Shown here one piece after another: positions 24,932-32,442 of a DNA stretch of 53,672 nt. The notes beneath the pieces are model-generated. The model worked only from the letters and a program-made list of their open reading frames with translations. It did no database searches and had not been told where the DNA came from. The DNA is from Acidobacteriota bacterium (GTDB lineage Bacteria; Acidobacteriota; Terriglobia; Bryobacterales; Bryobacteraceae), in the NCBI GenBank assembly GCA_026394055.1, contig JAPKYZ010000104.1:1-53672 (forward strand), given 5' to 3'. Position 1 is the stretch's first letter. Every line of letters starts with the position of its first letter. A program made the position numbers and the translations under genes.

Positions 24932-26326
24932 TTAGGCGTTGATGGCCAATCCGTAGACGGCGTTGAACGCTTCGCCCAGCGCCTCGTACTGCGTCGGGTG
25001 GGCGTGGATGGTGGCCATCATCGATTCCACCGTGGCTTCCGCTTCCATCGCGGTCACCGCTTCGGCAATCAGTTCATAGCCATGGTGGCCAATGATGTGG
25101 ACACCCAGAATCTCACCGAACTTGGCATCGGCCACGATCTTCACAAAGCCTTCGTGGTGACCCACAATCGACGCCTTGCTGTTGGCGGCAAACGGGAACT
25201 TGCCCACCTTCACGTCATAGCCCTGCGCCTTGGCCTGCGCCTCGGTCAAGCCGACGCTGCCAATGCCCGGGTCGGTGTAGGTGGCACCGGGGATGCGGTT
25301 GCGGTTGATCGGGTGCGCGGGCTTGCCGGCGATGTGCGCCACGGCGATCATGCCCTCCGCCGTCGCCACGTGCGCCAGCTGCGGCGTGCCAGCCACCACG
25401 TCACCAATGGCGTAGATGCCCGGGACGTTGGTCTGCTGCATGCCGTTCACCTTGATGAAGCCGCGGTCGAGCTCGACACCCACGGCATCGAGACCCACCT
25501 TGTCCGTGTTCGGCTTGCGGCCGACGGCGATGAGAAGCTTCTCGTACTCGAGTTCTTCCACCTTGCCCGAGGCGAGCGTGACGCGGAACTTCACGCCGTT
25601 TTCGGTGCGCTCAATCGAATCCGCCTTGGCGCCGGTTTCGACGCGAATGCCGATCTTCTTGAAGTGGCGCTCCAGTTCCTTCGAGACTTCTTCGTCTTCG
25701 ACCGGCACCAGGCGCGGCAGCATCTCCATCACCAATACTTCGGAGCCGAAGCGGCGGAAGATGGAGGCGAACTCGACACCCACGGCGCCCGCGCCGATGA
25801 TGGCGATGGTCTTGGGCACCTTCTGCAGGTTCAGGATCTCGATGTTGGTGAGAATCTTCTCGGGGTCCGGCGTCAGGCCCGGCAGCATGCGCGCCTCGGA
25901 ACCCGTGGCGACGATGATGTTCTTGGCTTCGACAATCTGGTCGCCCGCGGCGGAGCTGACCTTGATGCGGCCGGGGGCTTCGATCACGGCAAAGCCCTTG
26001 ATCACGTCCACCTTGTTCTTCTTCATCAGGAACTCGACGCCCTTGGCGTGCTTGTCCACGATGCCCTGTTTGCGTTGCACCACAAACGGGTAATCCAAGG
26101 TCGGATTCTGGCAGGAAATGCCTTCCTTTTCTGAATGCAGGAAGTATTCCCAAATGCCTGCTGAATGCAGCAGCGCCTTGGTAGGCACGCAGCCTACGTG
26201 CAGGCAGCAGCCACCCAGCTTGGGGTCCTTTTCGATCACCGCAGTCTTCAAACCGAACTGCCCGGCGCGGATAGCGGCGGAATATCCGCCGGGTCCGCTA
26301 CCAATGACAACTACGTCGTATGCCAT
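24932..26326 (-). CDS. lpdA: Dihydrolipoyl dehydrogenase (E3)
   Basis: A 464-residue flavoprotein that reoxidises dihydrolipoamide with NAD. FAD-binding GSGPGGYSAAIRAGQ is at residues 10-24. The redox disulfide is Cys41-Leu-His-Val-Gly-Cys46. NAD-binding IAIIGAGAVGVEFA lies mid-protein, and the C-terminal His-Glu pair is in HAHPTQYE. The 6-bp gap from the upstream gene indicates one transcript. Confidence 0.96.
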   Translation of the reverse strand: MAYDVVVIGSGPGGYSAAIRAGQFGLKTAVIEKDPKLGGCCLHVGCVPTKALLHSAGIWEYFLHSEKEGISCQNPTLDYPFVVQRKQGIVDKHAKGVEFLMKKNKVDVIKGFAVIEAPGRIKVSSAAGDQIVEAKNIIVATGSEARMLPGLTPDPEKILTNIEILNLQKVPKTIAIIGAGAVGVEFASIFRRFGSEVLVMEMLPRLVPVEDEEVSKELERHFKKIGIRVETGAKADSIERTENGVKFRVTLASGKVEELEYEKLLIAVGRKPNTDKVGLDAVGVELDRGFIKVNGMQQTNVPGIYAIGDVVAGTPQLAHVATAEGMIAVAHIAGKPAHPINRNRIPGATYTDPGIGSVGLTEAQAKAQGYDVKVGKFPFAANSKASIVGHHEGFVKIVADAKFGEILGVHIIGHHGYELIAEAVTAMEAEATVESMMATIHAHPTQYEALGEAFNAVYGLAINA

Positions 26327-26332
26327 AAAATT

Positions 26333-27325
26333 TCAGTCTAGCATTGAGGGGCTTGCTGCCCGGCCCAACGCTTGCCGGAACCCGCAGTCTTTCTGTGGAC
26401 ATTCGGCCCGAACGCCCGATTTCAGCACGCGTTCCACCAGATAAGCGTTGCCGCATTCCGGGCAGGGTCCAGGCAGGGGCTTGCGCGTCAACGTGAAGCG
26501 GCACTCCGGAAAACGAGTACAACCGTAGAATGCCTTTCCCGCTCCGCTCCGCCGCTCCACCAATTGTCCCGTTGTACATTCCGGACACCGGACCGCGGTG
26601 GCGGCTTCCACCACGTAGCGGCACTTCGGGTACCCGGAGCAGCCCGTAAACGTCCCCTGAGTGCCTTGCCGGGCCAGCAGCGGCTTCCCACAGCGCGGAC
26701 AGCCTGGAGCTGCCTTCGCCCGCGGAGCCGCGACCACGGGCGCCCGGCCCCACTGGTCCGTGAGGTCTCGCACGACTGACTCGGCGTCCGCGCGTCCGGC
26801 CGCCACCTGCGCCACTGCCTCCTGAATCGCCTGCTGGAACTCGCCGTGAGCCGCGGTGTCCAGCTTCTTTGCCTGCTGGCTCAGCCGGTGGTTGAGCACC
26901 CGTTCGACCTGATAGGCCGCGGCGACGCTCACGTCCACCATCGCGCCTCCGCTCAGCAGCGTGCGGGTCACGGGCTCATCCGGGGAACAGGCCACTCGCA
27001 GGATCTGGGGAGGCCGAGCGGTGCGGGCGCGTCCACTGCGAATCAACTGCTGGGCGACCGCCGCCAGCGCTTCACCAGCGCTTCCCGGCGCGAACGCGAG
27101 GTAGACGGTGGCCGCAGTTGCGGTCAGTTGCTGCAACTCCGCCTGCGCGGCGTGAGCGGCTGCGCGACGACGGCTGGGATCGAAGCTGTGAAACGACGCC
27201 TCAGTCGACTTGGGCAGATAGTCGTCGGCCGCACCGGGTAGCACCATCACCTGGAAGTCAGCGCCAAGCGCACGCTGCGCCAGCTTGACCTGAACCGGGT
27301 GATCGACAATGACAACGGAACGCAT
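26333..27325 (-). CDS. TopA paralogue: degenerate TOPRIM plus three C4 zinc ribbons
   Basis: A 330-residue protein. Residues 203-315 form three topoisomerase-I-type zinc ribbons with Cys at 209/212/229/235, 247/250/269/275 and 288/291/309/314. The N-terminal 150 residues align by eye with the start of the neighbouring TopA: SVVIVDHPVQVKLAQRALG against SLVIVESPTKAKTITKFLG, and TVYLAFAPGSAGE against TLYLATDEDREGE. The acidic TOPRIM residues Asp97, Asp99 and Glu101 of TopA are Ala79, Gly81 and Ala83 here, Glu10 is Asp8, and no active-site tyrosine region exists. It therefore cannot cut DNA itself. It probably binds single-stranded DNA or assists the adjacent TopA, which lacks zinc ribbons. Role inferred. 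Confidence 0.8.
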   Translation of the reverse strand: MRSVVIVDHPVQVKLAQRALGADFQVMVLPGAADDYLPKSTEASFHSFDPSRRRAAAHAAQAELQQLTATAATVYLAFAPGSAGEALAAVAQQLIRSGRARTARPPQILRVACSPDEPVTRTLLSGGAMVDVSVAAAYQVERVLNHRLSQQAKKLDTAAHGEFQQAIQEAVAQVAAGRADAESVVRDLTDQWGRAPVVAAPRAKAAPGCPRCGKPLLARQGTQGTFTGCSGYPKCRYVVEAATAVRCPECTTGQLVERRSGAGKAFYGCTRFPECRFTLTRKPLPGPCPECGNAYLVERVLKSGVRAECPQKDCGFRQALGRAASPSMLD

Positions 27326-27399
27326 GCGTGATGCGGGACCGATCCAGCTTTCTGAGCCGCGCGCGTCAGCAAGCGGTCTCCGGCCCCTTCAGCAGTCTG

Positions 27400-30054
27400 C
27401 TAGGCCGAAACCGTCTTGCGCGTCTTCTTGGCGGCGGCCTTCTTGGTGGCGGTCTTCTTCGCGCCCCCTCGTTTCGCGCCCTTAGGTGCCGGACCGCCGT
27501 TTTCGGCGATCGCCGCCGCACGCGCGGCCAGCAGTTCAAACGCCTGCTCGGGCGTCAACTGCATCGGGTCCTGCCCGCGAACCACCGTGGCATTCACTTC
27601 GCCATCGGTGACGTAGGGGCCGTAGCGGCCACTCAGCAGCTTCACCGCTTTGCCGGACGCCGGGTTGACGCCGAAATCTTTTAGCGAAGTCTGCTTTCCT
27701 GGCGTGCCGGCACGACGCCGCGGCTTACGCAAAATGTCAATGGCTTGGTCGAGCGTCACATCCAGCGGCGAAATGCCGGCGGGCAGGGAACGCGTCTCCG
27801 TGCCCGCCTGGATGTAGGGCCCAAAGCGGCCATTGGCCGCCTTGATCGGCTCGCTGTTATCCGGGAAGGTACCCACCACGCGCGGCAGTGCCAGCAGGCG
27901 TACGGCGTGATCCAGATCCACTGAGTGCAGGTCCGTGCCGGGCACCAGCGACGCCATCTTGGGCTTATTTCCCTCGCGAGCGTCGCCCAGCTGCACGTAC
28001 GGGCCAAAGCGGCCCACCTTCAGATAAACCGGCTCACCGGTCTGCGGGTGCAGACCCACCGATTCCGGCTCCTTGGACGAATTGTCCAGCAGGTCCAGAG
28101 CCTTGGCGGCCGTCAGTTCGTCCGGCGGCAGATCTTCCGGCACGCTGCCGCGACGCTCACCGTCGGAGACAAACGGGCCGTAGCGGCCAATACGGATCTC
28201 CAGCTTGCCTTCGGCTTCCGGCCGCAGCGGCATGCCGTTGATCACGCGCGGGTCAATGTCGCGCTCACCCTGTTCCAGCAACATCCGCAGGCCATGGCCG
28301 TCGGTGCCGAAATAGAACTTACGCAGATAATCCGGGCTGTCCGATTCGCCGCGCGAGATCGCGTCCAGGTCGTCTTCCAGGCGTGCCGTGTAGGTGTAGT
28401 CGAGATAGTTGGCGAAGCTGCCTTCCAGCAGATTCACCACGCCCATCGCCGTCCAGGTGGGCACCAGCGCGCTGCCTTTCTTGAACGCGTACGAGCGGTT
28501 CAGCACCACATCCACAATCGAGGCCCAGGTGCTGGGGCGGCCAATGCCCAGCCGCTCCAATTCCTTGATCAGCGAGCCTTCCGTAAACCGGGCCGGCGGC
28601 TGCGTCTGCTTCTCTGACGGCTCGGCCTTTTCGCACTTCAGGCCGTCGCCCGCAGCCATCGGCGGCAGGATGCGATCCTGCTCCGAAGCGGCGTCCTCAT
28701 CGGAGGAATCTTCGACGTAAGCTTTCAAGAAGCCGGGGAAGGCGATGGTTTTGCCACTGGCACGCAGCACCGCATCACCGGCTTCGACGGCGACATTGGT
28801 GAAGGTTCCGCGAGCATCGGACATCTGGCAAGCCACGGTGCGCTTGTAGATCAGGTCATAGAGGCGATACGCTTCATCGCCCAACTTTTCGCGGACCGAA
28901 TCGGGCGAGATGAACTTGTCACCCGCCGGGCGGATGGCTTCGTGCGCTTCCTGCGCGTTCTTTACCTTGGTTTCGTAGACGCGCGGCGAGGCGGGCATGT
29001 AGGCGTCGCCATACTCTCGCTTGATCAAGCCACGCGCGGCCCGAATCGCCTCATCCGACAGCGTCGTCGAATCGGTACGCATGTAGGTGATGAAGCCGTT
29101 TTCGTAGAGCTGCTGGGCCACCTGCATCGTCCGCCGGGCGGAGTACCGCAGCTTCGAGTTCGCCTCAATCTGCATGGAGCTGGTGACAAACGGCGCCGCC
29201 GGCTTCTGCACGAACGGCTTTTCTTCCACGCTCTTCACCGTCACCGGGCCGTCTTGCAACAGCTTGGCGACGCGCTCGGCGGCCGTCTGCCCCAGCAGCA
29301 GGACGGCATTGGGATCCTGCAACAGGCCAGTATCGGGGTCGAAGTCGCGTCCGGTGGCGACGCGCTTGCCGCCCAGTTGAACCAGTTCGGCATCAAAGGC
29401 CGGTTGGGCGCCGGGCTTGTTCAGCCGCGCTTTCAACCCCCAAAATTTGCCAGACCGGAAGCGGATGCGGGCGCGTTCCCGTTCGACCAGCAAGCGGACC
29501 GCCACGCTCTGCACACGGCCCGCGCTTAGGCCGGGCGCCATCTTCTTCCACAGCAGCGGGCTCACTTCGTAGCCGAACAACCGGTCGACGATGCGGCGGG
29601 TTTCCTGCGCACGGACGAGGTCGAAATCGATCTCGCGCGGCTTGGCGAGCGCTTGCTGAATCGCTTCCTTGGTGATTTCGTGGAACACCAGGCGCTTCAC
29701 CGGAATCTTCGGCTTCAGGACTTCATGCAAGTGCCAGCTGATCGACTCCCCTTCGCGGTCCTCGTCAGTCGCCAGGTACAGGGTGGAGGCTTTCTTCAGG
29801 TCATCCTGAAGCTCCTTCATGTGCTCGCGCTTGTTTTTGAGGACGACGTAGATGGGTTCAAAGTCGCTATCGACGTTGACGCCCAGCCGGGACCAGGCTT
29901 CCTTTTTGTACTTGGCCGGGATGTCGGAGGCGCTTTCGGGAAGATCGCGCACGTGGCCGTTGGAGGCGCGGACGATAAAGTCCGGACCTAGAAACTTCGT
30001 GATGGTCTTGGCCTTGGTGGGCGACTCGACAATAACCAGAGACTTTCCGGCCAT
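27400..30054 (-). CDS. topA: DNA topoisomerase I (type IA)
   Basis: An 884-residue topoisomerase that relaxes negative supercoils. The TOPRIM domain (residues 4-120) has Glu10 and the DEDREGE motif at 97-103. The nucleophile is Tyr324 in FITYMRTDS. The C-terminus carries at least four topoisomerase C-terminal repeats, each with a G(R)(Y/F)GP(Y/F) core (GRYGPFVSDG, GRFGPYVQLG, GRFGPYIQAG, GRYGPYVTDG), then a Lys/Ala-rich tail. No zinc ribbons are present; three such ribbons are encoded by the next gene, 74 bp downstream. The ATG before AGKSLVIVES was chosen over an upstream extension to 30084. Confidence 0.96.
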   Translation of the reverse strand: MAGKSLVIVESPTKAKTITKFLGPDFIVRASNGHVRDLPESASDIPAKYKKEAWSRLGVNVDSDFEPIYVVLKNKREHMKELQDDLKKASTLYLATDEDREGESISWHLHEVLKPKIPVKRLVFHEITKEAIQQALAKPREIDFDLVRAQETRRIVDRLFGYEVSPLLWKKMAPGLSAGRVQSVAVRLLVERERARIRFRSGKFWGLKARLNKPGAQPAFDAELVQLGGKRVATGRDFDPDTGLLQDPNAVLLLGQTAAERVAKLLQDGPVTVKSVEEKPFVQKPAAPFVTSSMQIEANSKLRYSARRTMQVAQQLYENGFITYMRTDSTTLSDEAIRAARGLIKREYGDAYMPASPRVYETKVKNAQEAHEAIRPAGDKFISPDSVREKLGDEAYRLYDLIYKRTVACQMSDARGTFTNVAVEAGDAVLRASGKTIAFPGFLKAYVEDSSDEDAASEQDRILPPMAAGDGLKCEKAEPSEKQTQPPARFTEGSLIKELERLGIGRPSTWASIVDVVLNRSYAFKKGSALVPTWTAMGVVNLLEGSFANYLDYTYTARLEDDLDAISRGESDSPDYLRKFYFGTDGHGLRMLLEQGERDIDPRVINGMPLRPEAEGKLEIRIGRYGPFVSDGERRGSVPEDLPPDELTAAKALDLLDNSSKEPESVGLHPQTGEPVYLKVGRFGPYVQLGDAREGNKPKMASLVPGTDLHSVDLDHAVRLLALPRVVGTFPDNSEPIKAANGRFGPYIQAGTETRSLPAGISPLDVTLDQAIDILRKPRRRAGTPGKQTSLKDFGVNPASGKAVKLLSGRYGPYVTDGEVNATVVRGQDPMQLTPEQAFELLAARAAAIAENGGPAPKGAKRGGAKKTATKKAAAKKTRKTVSA

Positions 30055-30175
30055 GGCTATCGTCCCCCGCCGCTCGGACGGCATCGCGTCCAGGCGTCAA
30101 TCTGATGTCGCACCGCAGCACCCTCGAAACGAGAGAGGCCGCAGACCAATGAGAACGAAACCGGCATGAGTTTTT

Positions 30176-31357
30176 CTAGTCTACCCAGACTTTAATGAAG
30201 TTTCTGCCGGGAAGCTGCCTCACCATTCCGAGAAGCTCCAGCTCGAACAGCGTCGCTATGACTTCGGAGGAAGAGGTGCCTTCCAGCACTTCCATTAGAT
30301 GATCGAGATGCGCTGCTTTGTCAAATTCGAGTTTGCTCAGCAGTTGCTGCTGCAGCGGTCCGGTAGGCACTTCCGCACCCGGAACTGCCATGTCGGCAAC
30401 CGGTTGCGTGGGGTCGAGCGCCAGCAATTGCTGCCGCTGGCGGCTGGCCAGTTGACGCCGGTCTTCACTCGATAGCTCCGCCACCACGTCGTTCCACTCC
30501 TGCACCAGCTTGGCTCCTTGCTTGATCAGCAGGTTGGGGGCCCAACTCATCTTGGAGGTAATATTGCCCGGCACAGCGAACACTTCGCGGCCCTGATCGG
30601 AGGCCAGCTTGGCCGTAATGGCGGAGCCCGAATACTGGGCCCCCTCCACCACGATGACGCCGGTGCTCAACCCGCTGACAATGCGGTTGCGGATGGGGAA
30701 ATTCTGGGGATAGCCGGGCGAGCCCATGGCGAACTCGCTCACCAGCAGGCCGCGTTCGGCAATCTGCTCGGCCAGCTTGCGATTCTCAGCCGGGTAGATC
30801 ACATCCACGCCGCAGCCGAAGACCGCGATCGTGTTGCCCGGCGCATCCAGCGCCGCCTGGTGTGCCTGCGTGTCGATGCCGCGGGCCATGCCGCTGACAA
30901 TCGTCAATCCCGCTTCGGCCAGCTCTCTCGACAACCGCTCCGAGGCGGCCAACCCATAGCTGCTGGCCCTCCGCGTGCCCACCATGGCCACACACACCGA
31001 ATTGAGCAGCGCAACCTCTCCCCGGACAAACAGCGCCACCGGAGGGTCGAAGATGGCGCGCAGGCGGGCAGAATAGTTGGCGGCCCCAAAGGTCACCAGC
31101 CGAGCCCCGGCGTCGAGCATCCGTTGTTGCTGGATGGCCGCGTCCTCAAAGCCGCAGCCGCTGGCGATGGTTTGCGCGACGCTGCCCGAAAGGCCGGTCG
31201 CTTCCAGCTCACTTTTGGAGGCCCGGAAGATGGCTTGTGGGGTCCGGAAGTGGGCTAATAGCAGTTGGGCTTTGCGGGGGCCTAGGCCGGGTGAAAGGTG
31301 TAGCGCAATCCAGTACAGCTCTTCCTCACGAGTCAGGGCCGGGCCGGCAGAAGCCAT
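30176..31357 (-). CDS. dprA: DNA-processing protein DprA
   Basis: A 393-residue DprA that loads RecA on incoming single-stranded DNA during transformation. An N-terminal helix-hairpin-helix/SAM-like part (HLSPGLGPRKAQLLLAHF) precedes the Rossmann-like core: VAMVGTRRASSYG, VSGMARGIDTQAH, TIAVFGCGVDVIYP, FPIRNRIVSGLS. A winged-helix tail (LDHLMEVLEGTSSSEVIATL) ends it. ATG 31357 fits best; the frame is open to 31393. It heads the minus-strand block with topA 121 bp downstream, a common dprA-topA arrangement. Confidence 0.95.
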   Translation of the reverse strand: MASAGPALTREEELYWIALHLSPGLGPRKAQLLLAHFRTPQAIFRASKSELEATGLSGSVAQTIASGCGFEDAAIQQQRMLDAGARLVTFGAANYSARLRAIFDPPVALFVRGEVALLNSVCVAMVGTRRASSYGLAASERLSRELAEAGLTIVSGMARGIDTQAHQAALDAPGNTIAVFGCGVDVIYPAENRKLAEQIAERGLLVSEFAMGSPGYPQNFPIRNRIVSGLSTGVIVVEGAQYSGSAITAKLASDQGREVFAVPGNITSKMSWAPNLLIKQGAKLVQEWNDVVAELSSEDRRQLASRQRQQLLALDPTQPVADMAVPGAEVPTGPLQQQLLSKLEFDKAAHLDHLMEVLEGTSSSEVIATLFELELLGMVRQLPGRNFIKVWVD

Positions 31358-31474
31358 GTGGAAGTAGTGCGCCGCGTGCGCAGGTTCTCTCAAACTAGTT
31401 TTGGAAAATCATGCGGTGACCCCTCGGGGCGAAGGTTTGATCCCGCCCCATCCCGCACTGTACCCTCAAAGCAT

Positions 31475-31903
31475 ATGGCTATTGCAACCTACGACGACGC
31501 GAATCTCCTTTTGCGCCTTTACGATCTCCGGCGCGAAGACAAGATGCGGGCGGCCCGCGATTGGTTTGTCAAAAATGCACGCTTCGCCAGCATGGAGGAG
31601 ATGCAGAAAGTCTGCCCTCCCGGCAGCCAGGAGAATGCGTATTACCGTCAGGTGGTTTCCTATTGGGACATGACGGCCAGCTTTGTCACCAGCGGTGTGC
31701 TCAACGCTGAGCTCTTCTTCCAGTCGAACCGCGAACTGGTGCTGGTTTGGGTGCGGGTTGAAAAGCTGATCCCGCAAGTCCGTGAGGCCTTCAACGACCC
31801 GTCGGCGTTCCGCAACCTGGAGCGCGTCGCGAAACTGTACATCGAATGGATGAACGCCCAGGGACCGGACGTCTACAGCGCCTTTGTGTCCCGGATCAAG
31901 TAG
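31475..31903 (+). CDS. Conserved hypothetical protein
   Basis: A 142-residue, mainly helical, cytosolic protein without a signal peptide. Residues 1-30 (MAIATYDDANLLLRLYDLRR) and the middle (YYRQVVSYWDMTASFV, FFQSNRELVLVWVRVEKLIP) are well packed and look like a conserved acidobacterial family. I do not know its function. It is divergent from dprA and 15 bp upstream of the next small gene, so the two probably form a unit. Confidence 0.8.
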   Translation: MAIATYDDANLLLRLYDLRREDKMRAARDWFVKNARFASMEEMQKVCPPGSQENAYYRQVVSYWDMTASFVTSGVLNAELFFQSNRELVLVWVRVEKLIPQVREAFNDPSAFRNLERVAKLYIEWMNAQGPDVYSAFVSRIK

Positions 31904-31918
31904 GACTCGTTCGAACGT

Positions 31919-32182
31919 ATGAGGCAACCCGCGGAGTTCTTTGGCGATCAGGAGATGGATCTGGTCTACATTGCCCGGAAGCTCCGCGAGGCCAAGCAGA
32001 TCGAGGAGTTACTCGACGCGGCGGGCGTGGAGTACGCGGTCGAAGTGGACAAGTATCTGGGCGGCGTCCTGTTTAAGCGCGAACTGGACGGCGCCTTTTT
32101 CTACGTGCTGCCCGATGCGCTCAGCCCCGCGCAGGCCGCCCTCACCGCCGCCGGCCTAAAACCCGCGGAACCCATGTCTTGA
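31919..32182 (+). CDS. Small conserved hypothetical protein (DUF2007-like)
   Basis: An 87-residue alpha/beta protein. VYIARKLREAKQIEELLDAA, GVEYAVEVDKYLGG and FFYVLPDAL suggest an ACT-like or DUF2007-like fold, thought to bind small ligands or act in signalling. Gene pairing with the 142-residue protein upstream suggests joint function, but nothing specific is known. Palindromic repeats begin 20 bp after its stop. Confidence 0.75.
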   Translation: MRQPAEFFGDQEMDLVYIARKLREAKQIEELLDAAGVEYAVEVDKYLGGVLFKRELDGAFFYVLPDALSPAQAALTAAGLKPAEPMS

Positions 32183-32202
32183 GCACCTAGACCTGTTGGA
32201 TC

Positions 32203-32423
32203 AGCCCCATGCGTCAGCTTGGGGCTTGTGCGGGGTCCAGGCGGAAGCCCCAAGCTGACGCATCGTGCTGAGTGTGGACCAAGGCGGTGGCCTTGATGCA
32301 TGGCGCTTGTTCGGGGTCCCGGCAGAAGCCCCAAGCTTACGCATGGGGCTGGGCGAACGTTCCTCCCCATGCGGGCCTGCTTCCCTGGGAAATGGGAAAA
32401 GCCCCACGCTTGCGCATGGGGCT
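32203..32423. repeat. Cluster of dispersed palindromic repeats
   Basis: Three repeat units fill the gap between the two converging genes. The first is a perfect 19-bp inverted repeat (ATGCGTCAGCTTGGGGCTT at 32209-32227 with its complement at 32245-32263) around a 17-nt spacer. The second (about 32293-32350) keeps a similar spacer, but its left arm is shortened. The third is a half unit at 32399-32423. The core AGCCCCA-N10-TGGGGCT is a hairpin by itself. Related copies flank the IS near 46.3 kb. They could end transcription from both sides. Confidence 0.85.
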
Positions 32424-32442
32424 GGTCAAACCGGCCTCGCCG

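Noticed and set aside
24737..26134. 465-codon plus-strand open frame
   Set aside because: It is antisense to lpdA, whose motifs are unambiguous. Its His/Asp/Arg-rich composition is typical of a shadow frame in GC-rich DNA.
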